NCBI GenBank assembly: GCA_003644105.1
Contig: QNBK01000005.1
Location: 1 to 33,828, forward strand
Direction: 5' to 3'
Length of the DNA stretch: 33,828 nt
DNA from: Spirochaetota bacterium
GTDB lineage: Bacteria > Spirochaetota > Spirochaetia > DSM-2461
The notes under the pieces are model-generated. The model did no database searches and was not told the origin of the DNA. It saw only the letters and a program-made list of their open reading frames with translations. Shown one piece after another: positions 1-9,188 of the stretch (the first letter of the stretch is position 1; every line of letters begins with the position of its first letter). Position numbers and translations under genes: made by a program.

Positions 1-55
1 AACGGTATTCCTCAGCCCCTTGGCAAGAATGCAGATTCAATGAAGACTCGCTCTT

Positions 56-970
56 ATGTTCGATCATTCCATCGGTGAATTGATATCCCTCGGAGCCGTT
101 CTGGGTTGGACTATCTCCGCCCTGGTTTTTGAAAGCGCCGGTAAGCGTATCGGATCCGTACCGGTGAATATTATCCGCCTGATGATGGCGGCCCTGATTA
201 TTTCCCTGATAAATACCCTTCGTGGGATAACACCCTGGCCGGAAGGGATAGGTACGGCCGATACCCTCTGGCTGCTTGCCTCGGGTTTTGTCGGTTTTTT
301 TCTGGGTGACCTCCTCTTATTCCGCTCCTATCTCATCATCGGTTCCCGTATGGCGATGCTGATGATGAGCCTTTCCCCCCCTATCTCCGCAATTCTGGAC
401 CGTATCGTATTCGGAACCCGTCTGGCCCCGGGAGACGGGGCGGGAATGGCTCTCACCATGGCCGGAGTGGCCCTGGCTGTCAGCGGGAAAGGCAGGATTA
501 AGTCAGCTGATAAAAAGGCTGTAAGCAGCCGGAACGCAAGGTTGATAGGTCTCCTTCTGGCATTCGGCGGGGCGGCGGGTCAGTCAGGAGGAATGATACT
601 GGGTAAACTCGGGATGAGCGGCCACGATCCTCTGGGATCCACATTCATCCGAACCTTCGGAGGTATGGCCGGTTTCATTCCTCTTATCCTGGCAACCGGA
701 GCTTTTGGTCGGGTGGTAAAAGGGGTAAAAGACAAACCCGCCATGCTGAGACTGGGAATCGGGGCCCTTGCCGGGCCGGTTTTCGGTGTCAGCGCTATCC
801 TGCTGGCCATGCGCTACAGTCCGGCGGGGGTGGTTTCCGCCATTACCGCGATTGTCCCTATTACCATTATTATTCCTTCAATCATTTTTCTCAAAGACCG
901 GGTAACCCTAAGGGAAGTATTCGGCGCTGTGGTTGCCGTGACCGGTGTGGTGGTGTTGATTATCACCTGA
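56..970 (+). CDS. EamA/DMT-superfamily permease
   Basis: 304-aa ORF with about 10 hydrophobic segments and repeated EamA-like halves ending in ...ITAIVPITIIIPSIIFLKDRVTLREVFGAVVAVTGVVVL. Confidence 0.85.
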   Translation: MFDHSIGELISLGAVLGWTISALVFESAGKRIGSVPVNIIRLMMAALIISLINTLRGITPWPEGIGTADTLWLLASGFVGFFLGDLLLFRSYLIIGSRMAMLMMSLSPPISAILDRIVFGTRLAPGDGAGMALTMAGVALAVSGKGRIKSADKKAVSSRNARLIGLLLAFGGAAGQSGGMILGKLGMSGHDPLGSTFIRTFGGMAGFIPLILATGAFGRVVKGVKDKPAMLRLGIGALAGPVFGVSAILLAMRYSPAGVVSAITAIVPITIIIPSIIFLKDRVTLREVFGAVVAVTGVVVLIIT

Positions 971-989
971 AAAGAAACTGAGAAACGGC

Positions 990-2234
990 TCAGTCGAGAA
1001 TAAGAATCTCCACCCTGCGGTTGGCCGCCCGGCCTGCCTCACTGCCTTCATCAGCCGCCGGTTCATCAGAACCCGCTCCCCGTATATAGAGCTTCCCCGG
1101 TCCCCGCCGGCCATCGGGAAAAAGCACTGCGGCCACCGCAGCTGCCCGTTCTTCAGAGAGCGTTTTCCGCCCCTGCTCAGTTCCAAAATGCGCCGTATGC
1201 CCTGTTATCAGAATATCCCGGCCGGGGTATCTCTCCAGCAGGGATTTCAGAGTTAACAGTCGGGATATCCTCTCTTCCGGAATTATCGCCGATTCCGGTT
1301 CAAACAGAACATTCGCCCCGTCTTCCAGGCTCAACAGCACACCCTCACCCACCGGAATCACAGTTATTCCCGCCGTCCCCGGTGTACTGTTCAGGCTCCG
1401 GCGTAAAGAGCCGCTCACCTCTTCCCGGTTCAACTCCATGGCAGATCTGTAGCTTACCTCCTGATGCCCCCGGAACTCCTGAACCACCCCGTTTGACATC
1501 ATCATGAGAAACTCAAAATCCTCGCTCCTGGATACCGGATGCCCCTGTTCCACATCCCAGTACAGATTCTGCTCCGAACGGCCGCTTACAAATCTCACCG
1601 GCTCCCCGGGACCGGTTATCGGCAGATAAATGTTGTATCTGATGAGGATACGGGCCAGGGTTTTACCGTCACTTAGAATATTTTCAATATATTCGTATGA
1701 GGCCGGAATTTCTCCCCTGTAGGGACCGGCCTGCCTGCCGCTTATTCTGAAAAGGTGGACTTCCTCGGCATCTGCCGTCCAGGAATCCCCGGGTTGAACT
1801 GGATACTCCGGAAATACCGGAATATTGCGAAGCACCGGCCGGGCCGCATCTGCCGGTACGTCCATTCTACCCCGGGCATCCCTCTTCAGTCTCACATTCT
1901 CGGAACTCACCCATTTCAGGAAAGACGGTAAACCGTTAATCCGCTCCTCGGTGCGGAAAGTTGTATCCAGAACCGCAGTTCCTTCACCGTCCTGCCTCAC
2001 ATCCCGAATGATGGAAACCGAGGATTCACCGATTACCGCATCATGGGAAAAAATTCCGTTGATGAAAACTGATTCATTCACCACCGACTCGGCGTGGAGA
2101 ACTTCCCCCTTCTCCTGCCGGAACTGCAGAAGTACAGGCTGTGGTTTTTCTGTTGTTTCCTGGGCTTGAAGAGTTGAAATAGAGAAGAGAATAAGGACAA
2201 CGACTGAGGAAACTATGGATTTGAAATAAATCAT
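990..2234 (-). CDS. OmpA-family C-terminal domain protein, exported
   Basis: N-terminal signal peptide; C-terminal OmpA-like pattern ITGHTAHFGTEQGRKTLSEERAAAVAAVLF...GSDEPAADEGSEAGRAANRRVEILI. Confidence 0.85.
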   Translation of the reverse strand: MIYFKSIVSSVVVLILFSISTLQAQETTEKPQPVLLQFRQEKGEVLHAESVVNESVFINGIFSHDAVIGESSVSIIRDVRQDGEGTAVLDTTFRTEERINGLPSFLKWVSSENVRLKRDARGRMDVPADAARPVLRNIPVFPEYPVQPGDSWTADAEEVHLFRISGRQAGPYRGEIPASYEYIENILSDGKTLARILIRYNIYLPITGPGEPVRFVSGRSEQNLYWDVEQGHPVSRSEDFEFLMMMSNGVVQEFRGHQEVSYRSAMELNREEVSGSLRRSLNSTPGTAGITVIPVGEGVLLSLEDGANVLFEPESAIIPEERISRLLTLKSLLERYPGRDILITGHTAHFGTEQGRKTLSEERAAAVAAVLFPDGRRGPGKLYIRGAGSDEPAADEGSEAGRAANRRVEILILD

Positions 2235-2310
2235 GATATCAGCATCGGCAGAACGGGCGTTTCAGAGTAGACGGAATATCGTGTATCTTGAGCTGTAACC
2301 TGATGGGTTA

Positions 2311-2613
2311 TTAATGATTATTCCTGCTTTTCAGCCATCTATTCAAGGATTCCTGACTTTCCTGAGACCTATGTCCTGCAATGATACCTTCAATACTCAA
2401 ATCCTCATCCAGATCTTCCCAGTGTATCCCGGAGCCATTCCCAATAAAACGTAGATTACTTCGCTCTATTTCACTGGCGAGATAAAGACGCGGATACCAA
2501 CTGAGAGGCAAGGAAACTGTCCTGCCATCATCCAAACCTACGACAAGCAGCTCATCAGAAATATTCACAGATACTGCATTTGCTACTTCAATTTCAGTCA
2601 TTAAAGAACTCAT
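2311..2613 (-). CDS. DUF2442 domain protein
   Basis: DELLVVGLDDGRTVSLPLSWYPRLYLASEIERSNLRFIGNGSGIHWEDLDEDLSIEGIIAG matches the remembered DUF2442 consensus. Confidence 0.85.
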   Translation of the reverse strand: MSSLMTEIEVANAVSVNISDELLVVGLDDGRTVSLPLSWYPRLYLASEIERSNLRFIGNGSGIHWEDLDEDLSIEGIIAGHRSQESQESLNRWLKSRNNH

Positions 2614-2830
2614 TCCAACACCTCACAATCAAATTATGATTCTTTTCCACATGTTTGATTATTCTATTGATTTCCGGATTTGAAAAACCACGGCTCTTTT
2701 GTAATCGTAGTGGAGAAATCCAAAATTTTGCCGTTGCGCCACCTTTTTCAACATGTATATGAATCGGTTCGGCTATATCGCTGGAATAAAAAAAGAATCT
2801 ATATCCATCTATTTGGAATACCGTTGGCAT
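2594..2830 (-). CDS. DUF4160 domain protein
   Basis: MPTVFQIDGYRFFFYSSDIAEPIHIHVEKGGATAKFWISPL is a characteristic DUF4160 N-terminus; overlaps the DUF2442 gene by 20 nt. Confidence 0.85.
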   Translation of the reverse strand: MPTVFQIDGYRFFFYSSDIAEPIHIHVEKGGATAKFWISPLRLQKSRGFSNPEINRIIKHVEKNHNLIVRCWNEFFND

Positions 2831-2836
2831 AAAACA

Positions 2837-2844
2837 AGTATACT
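2837..2844. promoter_or_regulatory. Palindromic -10-like element AGTATACT, candidate bidirectional promoter
   Basis: AGTATACT is its own reverse complement and gives TATACT on both strands. Exactly 6 nt separate it from ATG 2851 (+) and from ATG 2830 (-). Confidence 0.5.
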
Positions 2845-2850
2845 GCGAGC

Positions 2851-3144
2851 ATGAGGAAAAGCAAATTGATGAATTCGTCTTCAGATATATTGCATTTAAT
2901 ACCTGTAGAAAGCACAGAGTACTGGCAGGAGATGGAAAAGAACCGCATTGGAAACCTATTAGCCGGAGCTTGATTAAAAGCCGGTTTAACTCAATCTCAG
3001 ATGGCTGATGAGTTGGGAATACGCCAGAATATGGTAAGTGACTACGAACGGGGGCGGCGAACCTATTCCGATGCTATGGCAAAACGGATCAGTAAAACAC
3101 TTTCTGTCAATGAGGAACATATTCGGTATGGAAACAGAGAGTAA
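2851..3144 (+). pseudogene. XRE/HTH DNA-binding protein interrupted by in-frame TGA
   Basis: Manual translation: MRKSKLMNSSSDILHLIPVESTEYWQEMEKNRIGNLLAGA*LKAGLTQSQMADELGIRQNMVSDYERGRRTYSDAMAKRISKTLSVNEEHIRYGNRE*. TGA at 2971-2973 within an otherwise continuous HTH_3-like protein. Confidence 0.7.
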
Positions 3145-3178
3145 TAAAGCAACCATCTTGAGCAACCTGAAATATCGC

Positions 3179-4048
3179 CTAAGCCTTGTTCCCCTTCACA
3201 GCCTCATTCGATTTCCCCAGGACAGCCAGTGCACCGGCACCTCTGGAAAACAAAACACTCAAATACAGACTTTCAACGACACAAAGGGCGGTAATACGCT
3301 TGGAAATCACCTCACCAGTCATCGACTTTGCAAAGACGGCAGTTTGTAGAACTATGTCTGATTTTTTAGCCAGAGGAGATACAGGAAAGTTGGTAATTCC
3401 AACTACCGCTGCCCCTGAATCATGGGCTAATTTACAGACATCAATCACCGGTTTACTGTGGCCGGAGTGAGAAATAGCAACAACCACGTCCCCCTCTTCC
3501 AGCTGAGATGCATGGATGAGCTGAAGATCGGTATCCAGGCTGAAATAACTTGATACACCAATACGCATAAACCGCTGCTGGGCTTCCTGGGCAACAAGGG
3601 CCGCATCTCCGATACCGGCAAAGAGTATTCTGCCTGCAGAACAAAGAACATCGGCAGTCTTTTTATAGGCTTCTTCATCCAGCATCTCAAGGGAATCTTT
3701 CAAAGCCCGAATTGAAGCCTCAAACACCTTCCGGATCAGAATACCCGGTGAATCACCCGGAAAAACATCGTCATACTCGTATACTGCATTGTTTTTACCT
3801 ATTGCAGAAAAATCCACCTTCAATTCCGGATAACCTTCATACCCCAGCCGTCTGGTTAATCGAACAATCGTAGCTTCACTGCAGCCCGCACGGCCGGCAA
3901 AATCCACGATGGTAAGCCCGGCAACATCATCGGGAAAATCCAGAATAAAATCGGCGGCTTTTCGTTCGGCACTTTTTAAGGTTCCGTATACGGCCTGTAG
4001 ATTAAGTACACAGTTATGGGGAATACGGGTGAAATTTTGTTCATTCAT
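3179..4048 (-). CDS. MurR/RpiR-family transcriptional regulator (HTH + SIS)
   Basis: N-terminal HTH (VDFAGRAGCSEATIVRLTRRLGYEGYPELK) and C-terminal SIS domain (GDVVVAISHSGHSKPVIDVCKLA). Confidence 0.9.
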   Translation of the reverse strand: MNEQNFTRIPHNCVLNLQAVYGTLKSAERKAADFILDFPDDVAGLTIVDFAGRAGCSEATIVRLTRRLGYEGYPELKVDFSAIGKNNAVYEYDDVFPGDSPGILIRKVFEASIRALKDSLEMLDEEAYKKTADVLCSAGRILFAGIGDAALVAQEAQQRFMRIGVSSYFSLDTDLQLIHASQLEEGDVVVAISHSGHSKPVIDVCKLAHDSGAAVVGITNFPVSPLAKKSDIVLQTAVFAKSMTGEVISKRITALCVVESLYLSVLFSRGAGALAVLGKSNEAVKGNKA

Positions 4049-5552
4049 AGGCGATACGTCGATTAACCTCTTTTAATGCGGGATAGATAAGGCGGTATGT
4101 TTCCAACCGGCTCCGATAGATTTTAACCCGCCCGGACTGTGGTTCGATAGTCTTTTCACTACGGGCAATTCCTGCAGCAGCTTCAGCGGGGTCCCAAATA
4201 CCTGCAGCAGCTCCTGCCAGAATGGCGGCCCCCAGGCTCCCTGCCTCATGGTTCTTCGGCACTATAACCGGCCGGTTCAGAATATCGGCCTTGAGATGAA
4301 GCCAGGGCAAAGAAGAGGCTCCCCCGCCGGCTGCAATTATTTCATTCACTTCAAGACCAGCACCCTCCATTGTTTCCAGATTCATTGCCAGTTCATATGT
4401 AAGAGATTCAAGTATGGATTTAGCCACATCATGCCGGTTGGTATCCATTGTGAGCCCGATCAGAGCTCCCCGGGAATCCATGTCGCACCAGGGAGTTCCG
4501 CTGCCGTTTAAGTGGGGCAGAAAGAAGAGTTTTGTAGGATCGGCGGGCATTCGTTCATCAAGGAGTTTATAGGCACTCACGCCTGTTTCAGCAGATTTCC
4601 GAGTTTCCGCATCGCAGAAATTATCCCGGAACCACTTAAGGAGAATACCTCCCACATGATTCAAACTGAAGGTAAAACGCATCTCAGGAAGTGTGTAGGA
4701 ATATTCAGGGTAAAATCCTTTATAGAAAGCATCCCGGTTCCCGGCCTTCTTGAAAGCACAGGAGAATACCTCTGCAGTACCGGTGGAAGCGACCCCCCGC
4801 CCGGGACCGGTTACACCGGAGCCCAGAGCCGCACAGGGCTGATCATGCCCACCGGCCCCGAGTATAACTTTTTCTGACATACCGGTATACTCAGCCACCT
4901 TCGGTGCAAGGGTTCCCACAGGAGATCCCGAAGGGACAACTTCAGAAAAAAGACCGGGATTCACATCCAGTGCATGGAGTATTTCTTCAGACCATTCACC
5001 TTTTTCAATATCCCAGGCCATGGTGCGGGACGCCATGGTAAGGTCGGTTATCCCCGGAGCCCCCAACTTCCCCAGGATAAAATCAGCGTAAGTGGTAATT
5101 CGGCTGGCAGAATTATAAACCGCAGGAGAGATATCACGAAGAAGAAGAATTTTGGTAAGAGAATTCATGGGATGGGGACGCATTCCGGTAAGATTAAATA
5201 AATGCCGATCCCCCAGAATTCGGGCACAGCGGTCTGCCTGAGCCGCGGATCGGTAATCCATACCCAGAATGGCCGGGTAAATGGCCTTACCGTTACCGTT
5301 AACAGGAATAATCGCATCCCCCTGCACCGACAGGCTCAAAGCACCGATACTGGAAGAACCGGCCTGAGATGCAGCTTGCCTTATCACTTCAAGAGCAGCC
5401 TGCCAGACCGCTTCGGCATCCTGCTCGGCTTTTCCATGGGAATCGGTATCAACACCGTACTCCCGAAAGGAGAATCCCAGACGCTTTCCATCCTGGTTTA
5501 TTACCTGAGCCTTGCAGCCGGTAGTCCCGATATCCAACCCCATTAAATTCAT
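4041..5552 (-). CDS. FGGY-family carbohydrate kinase, xylulokinase-like
   Basis: LMGLDIGTTGCKAQVINQDG N-terminus; GAGGHDQPCAALGSG; IIAAGGGASSLPWLHLKADILNRPV. Confidence 0.9.
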   Translation of the reverse strand: MNLMGLDIGTTGCKAQVINQDGKRLGFSFREYGVDTDSHGKAEQDAEAVWQAALEVIRQAASQAGSSSIGALSLSVQGDAIIPVNGNGKAIYPAILGMDYRSAAQADRCARILGDRHLFNLTGMRPHPMNSLTKILLLRDISPAVYNSASRITTYADFILGKLGAPGITDLTMASRTMAWDIEKGEWSEEILHALDVNPGLFSEVVPSGSPVGTLAPKVAEYTGMSEKVILGAGGHDQPCAALGSGVTGPGRGVASTGTAEVFSCAFKKAGNRDAFYKGFYPEYSYTLPEMRFTFSLNHVGGILLKWFRDNFCDAETRKSAETGVSAYKLLDERMPADPTKLFFLPHLNGSGTPWCDMDSRGALIGLTMDTNRHDVAKSILESLTYELAMNLETMEGAGLEVNEIIAAGGGASSLPWLHLKADILNRPVIVPKNHEAGSLGAAILAGAAAGIWDPAEAAAGIARSEKTIEPQSGRVKIYRSRLETYRLIYPALKEVNRRIAYE

Positions 5553-5608
5553 GAGGAATCCAAGCGGTCCTGAATCCGCCGGGCCAGTTTAATGTTGATT
5601 TCACTCAT
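5549..5608 (-). CDS. 19-aa microORF upstream of the FGGY kinase
   Basis: MSEINIKLARRIQDRLDSS*; strong SD (gaaagga) upstream; its TGA overlaps the kinase ATG as ATGA. Confidence 0.4.
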   Translation of the reverse strand: MSEINIKLARRIQDRLDSS

Positions 5609-5631
5609 GTTATTTTCCTTTCTTGAGAAAC

Positions 5632-6666
5632 TTAAGGTTTAACAAGTATTTTTAGAGCCTTACCGGTTCCGGCAGACTTAAAGCCTTCGTTGATATCGTC
5701 CAGTGAAACTGTTTTTGTGAAGTACAGTTCCGGACTGAGTGCCTTTGTTCGTATGGCCTCAAGGGCTTTTAAATGATGTCTGGTTTCATAGGAAAAAGCA
5801 CCGACAACTTCCAGTTCATCATAATGAATTGTGTTACTGTTCAGTTGCGTCATCGGGGCCGTTTTAGGTACACCGCCAAAAAGAACAACACGCCCCCTCT
5901 TTCTCACCGATTGAACAGCCTGCTCCTGAGTTGCCACCACCGGATTGGCGCAGATTGCCAGATCCACACCCAGTCCATCGGTTAACTCCCGAACCCTGGA
6001 GGGAACATCCTCACTGGAAGCGTCAATAATAAAATCAGGATGAAATTTCTCCAGAGATTCAAGGCGTCTCAAGTTTCCCGAAATTATTATTTTTGCGGCT
6101 CCAAGAGCCCGGGCCGCTTCGATGTGAAGGCAGCCGATAGGGCCATCCCCGAGAATCAGGATACTGTCTCCCAAACCGAATTGAGCGCGCTCCAGGCCTG
6201 CAATAACCGATGAGGCGGGTTCAGACAGACAGGCGGCCTCCAGACTCACACCTTCAGGAATATGATGAAGAAACCCCCTGCTTAAAACAAAAGCCGGAAT
6301 ATGTATATATTCGGCAAATCCGCCGGGCCAATGGGTCCCGATCATTTTATGATCGTTACATAGATTCACCCATCCTCTTTTACAGTAATAGCATTCTCCG
6401 CAGCTCACATCCGGAGCCGCGGCAATCCGGTCTCCAACTTGATATCCTGTAACCTCAGAGCCGACTTCATGGACAACTCCGCTGAATTCATGACCCATTA
6501 CCTGACTTTTAATACCGTGCCGTAATCCATTGTAGTAGTTACGGATATCTCCCCCGCAAATCCCGCATGCATAAATCTTTATAATTATGTCCCCAGGCCC
6601 GCATTCAGCCAAAGGCATTTCCCTGACAACAAGTTTCTCCAAGCCTTCAAACAATGCTGCTTTCAT
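5632..6666 (-). CDS. Zinc-dependent medium-chain alcohol/polyol dehydrogenase
   Basis: CGICGGDIRNYYNG, GHEFSGVVHEVGSEVTGYQVGDRIA, structural-zinc region CGECYYCKRGWVNLCND. Confidence 0.9.
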   Translation of the reverse strand: MKAALFEGLEKLVVREMPLAECGPGDIIIKIYACGICGGDIRNYYNGLRHGIKSQVMGHEFSGVVHEVGSEVTGYQVGDRIAAAPDVSCGECYYCKRGWVNLCNDHKMIGTHWPGGFAEYIHIPAFVLSRGFLHHIPEGVSLEAACLSEPASSVIAGLERAQFGLGDSILILGDGPIGCLHIEAARALGAAKIIISGNLRRLESLEKFHPDFIIDASSEDVPSRVRELTDGLGVDLAICANPVVATQEQAVQSVRKRGRVVLFGGVPKTAPMTQLNSNTIHYDELEVVGAFSYETRHHLKALEAIRTKALSPELYFTKTVSLDDINEGFKSAGTGKALKILVKP

Positions 6667-7277
6667 TTTATCTCATCCCCTTCCGACAATCGTTTCCCCA
6701 CGGCTCCCCCCGGGTGAATTACGGCAAACTGCTCCCGGGAGTACCCGGTATAGCGCATCAGGGCGATACAGACAGCATCAAATACGGCAATAACTGCCAT
6801 GGTGCTGGTGGTTGCCAGCATATTGAACTCATCAGCTTCCTTTTCCACTTTTATAATAAAAGGAAGGCTGCTGTGTTTTGCCAGTACAGAATCAGGATTC
6901 TCAGTCACCCCGATAACAAAGACACCTTTCGACTCCAGGGCCGGGAGAAGATTAAGGATTTCACCGGTTCCACCCCCCTTTGAAATCAATATAGCCACAT
7001 CACCCTTCTGAACCGAACCCAACGCACCATGCACCGCATCACCGGGGTCCAGAAAATAGGAAGGGCATTCAACACAGGACAACGAGTGGGCAATCTTCTT
7101 TGCCGCCGCACCTGAGGTTCCGACTCCTGCTGTAACAATCCGGCCGGAGCATGATGCGATAGCCTCAACTACACCGGAAAATGCAGCATTATCAATTGTG
7201 TGCTCCAGGCTCATCAGAGCTTCAGCCCCTGTTTGCCAGACATACCGGGCCGAATTCCGAATTTCCTTTTCTTCCAT
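6663..7277 (-). CDS. CBS-less SIS-domain sugar-phosphate isomerase, KpsF/GutQ (arabinose-5-phosphate isomerase)-like
   Basis: GVGTSGAAAKKIAHSLSC, ILISKGGGTGEILNLLPAL, C-terminal IHPGGAVGKRL motif typical of KpsF/GutQ/KdsD. Start chosen at MEEKEIRN (SD AAGGAAG upstream) rather than the TTG at 7295. ATGA overlap with the dehydrogenase. Confidence 0.8.
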   Translation of the reverse strand: MEEKEIRNSARYVWQTGAEALMSLEHTIDNAAFSGVVEAIASCSGRIVTAGVGTSGAAAKKIAHSLSCVECPSYFLDPGDAVHGALGSVQKGDVAILISKGGGTGEILNLLPALESKGVFVIGVTENPDSVLAKHSSLPFIIKVEKEADEFNMLATTSTMAVIAVFDAVCIALMRYTGYSREQFAVIHPGGAVGKRLSEGDEIK

Positions 7278-7622
7278 ACTACTTCCTTGTTTCAAGAATA
7301 CCAGGTATCAGCTTATTCTGAGAGACACATTATGTAAATCAATTTTTCATATTTTAATTCTTTAAACAAAATTATCAGCACCTATATAACGATTTAAGGT
7401 ATATAAAGTTATTTACTGGATATTTTACGCCATATTGGAATATGTATATTGAAATCTTTGAACTGAATATCATCGGAGAATCTCTTGGAAAAGAATAATG
7501 CTTCGGGGCCGTCAGGGGTATGGGATGGTACGTTTCAACGTAGCCGATATCATAGGATGGAAACTGTACCGGCACAGTTAATGATTGTTTTCCCATAAAT
7601 ATATGTTAATCTCATCATAGAT

Positions 7623-9188
7623 ATGTATTCACTGTTGATTGCAGATGATGAAGAGCTCGTACGCCGGGGCCTGGCAGAAACCCTTGATTGGGAATCTCTG
7701 GGCTTCCGGGTTACCGGTACGGCAAAGGATGGAGCTGAGGCTCTGAATATTCTGGACAGGGACGGGGCCGACGTAGTTCTGGCCGACATCCGGATGCCGA
7801 ATCTGAACGGTCTTGATATGGCAGCCCGCATTCGTATTCAATATCCGAAAACCCGGGTAGTTATCCTTTCCGGTTATGATGATTTCGAATATGCCCGGAA
7901 TGCTATTGAGCAGGATGTTTTCAGTTACCTCCTCAAACCCTTGAAAGAGGAACGTGCGGTAGAGGTTTTCAAACAGTTAAAAAAGACTCTGGATCTGGAA
8001 AAAAAAGATTCTGTAGACCTGCATAAAGGAAAAACGATCCGGCTTCAGGGAGTACTCCGGAAAATATTCAATACAGGAGAAGGCAGCGAAGAGATTCTTG
8101 CTATCCTCGGGCAGCCTTATCCCGGTGGAATCGTGATGATGCTCAATCCCGGCTTTAATAATACGGATATTACAGAAAATAATAATCGTTATAGAATCCT
8201 TCCACGGTTTCTCGAATCCCTGGATGGATTATCTGAAAACACCATCGCCACATCTCTGAATGAAAATCGGATAGCCGTTCTTTTGATATCACCCCTCACT
8301 GAACTGGAAAACTCCGTTGAACATACTTATCAGGAGATCTGTCGCCGTGGGCAGGAATACGGAGGAATGAACTTTACAGCAGCTGTGGGGAAACCGGCAG
8401 AGCATATCGAAGATATTGCCCGATCGGGTTCAGAAGCCCGGGCACTGTTGGGTCATGCATTGTACCTCGGCAAGAACAGGCTGATTAAAGAAAAAGATAC
8501 ACAACATGAACATGTTCTCAACCTTCCGGACTTCCAGAGAGAAGCCGGTCGTTTTACCGATATCATGTCGTCCCGGGATGAAACCGCCCTCATTGCCCGA
8601 ACCGACAGGATTTTTTCACTTATGAGAGAAGCCCACCCCAGAGACACAACACCATTGAAAACCTGGTTCCGAAATTTCTTTTATTCCCTGAACCTTGTAC
8701 TTTCTGAGAGAGGTTTTGCATCCGAGGCTGTACTTGGAAATCTCGAAAGTCTCATTGATACTCTGGCAATGGCCCGGACAATCGGAGATATGAGAGATAT
8801 TTTTTACAACCAGGCCCTTTCAGGACTCGAAGAAACCTCAAAAACCTCTGATAAATCAGGACACCGTGTGGTCAGATATACAATTGAAGCATTGCAGTCC
8901 CGGTTTTCAGAAAACGTGGGCCTTGATATCATTGCCGATGAACTGAATATCAGCAGCCCATACCTGAGCAGACTGTTCAAATCTGAAACAGGTGTGAATT
9001 TCAAAGAGTATCTCACCCGTCTGCGTCTGGATAAAGCCAGAGAACTGCTCCGGGATACAGGGTTGAGAGTGTATGAGATAGCCGATGCCACGGGGTATCC
9101 TGATCAAAAGTACTTCAGCGAAATTTTTAAAAAACGTACCGGTATGACACCCAGTGAATACCGGGTGGAAGTAAGACCACCGGGATGA
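7623..9188 (+). CDS. Response regulator with AraC-type output, YesN-like
   Basis: Receiver domain LLIADDEELVRRGLAETLDWESLGF...VVLADIRMPNLNG and C-terminal AraC HTH (SSPYLSRLFKSETGVNFKEYLTRLRLDKARELL...PDQKYFSEIFKKRTGMTPSEYR). Confidence 0.95.
   Translation: MYSLLIADDEELVRRGLAETLDWESLGFRVTGTAKDGAEALNILDRDGADVVLADIRMPNLNGLDMAARIRIQYPKTRVVILSGYDDFEYARNAIEQDVFSYLLKPLKEERAVEVFKQLKKTLDLEKKDSVDLHKGKTIRLQGVLRKIFNTGEGSEEILAILGQPYPGGIVMMLNPGFNNTDITENNNRYRILPRFLESLDGLSENTIATSLNENRIAVLLISPLTELENSVEHTYQEICRRGQEYGGMNFTAAVGKPAEHIEDIARSGSEARALLGHALYLGKNRLIKEKDTQHEHVLNLPDFQREAGRFTDIMSSRDETALIARTDRIFSLMREAHPRDTTPLKTWFRNFFYSLNLVLSERGFASEAVLGNLESLIDTLAMARTIGDMRDIFYNQALSGLEETSKTSDKSGHRVVRYTIEALQSRFSENVGLDIIADELNISSPYLSRLFKSETGVNFKEYLTRLRLDKARELLRDTGLRVYEIADATGYPDQKYFSEIFKKRTGMTPSEYRVEVRPPG

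Noticed and set aside
977-994. ACTGAG-AAACGG-CTCAGT inverted repeat between convergent genes
   Set aside because: Only a 6-bp stem and no T-run; weak as a bidirectional terminator.
3038-3349. 103-aa + strand ORF in the ORF track
   Set aside because: It is out of frame with the HTH coding sequence and overlaps the 3' end of the RpiR gene antisense; protein looks non-biological.
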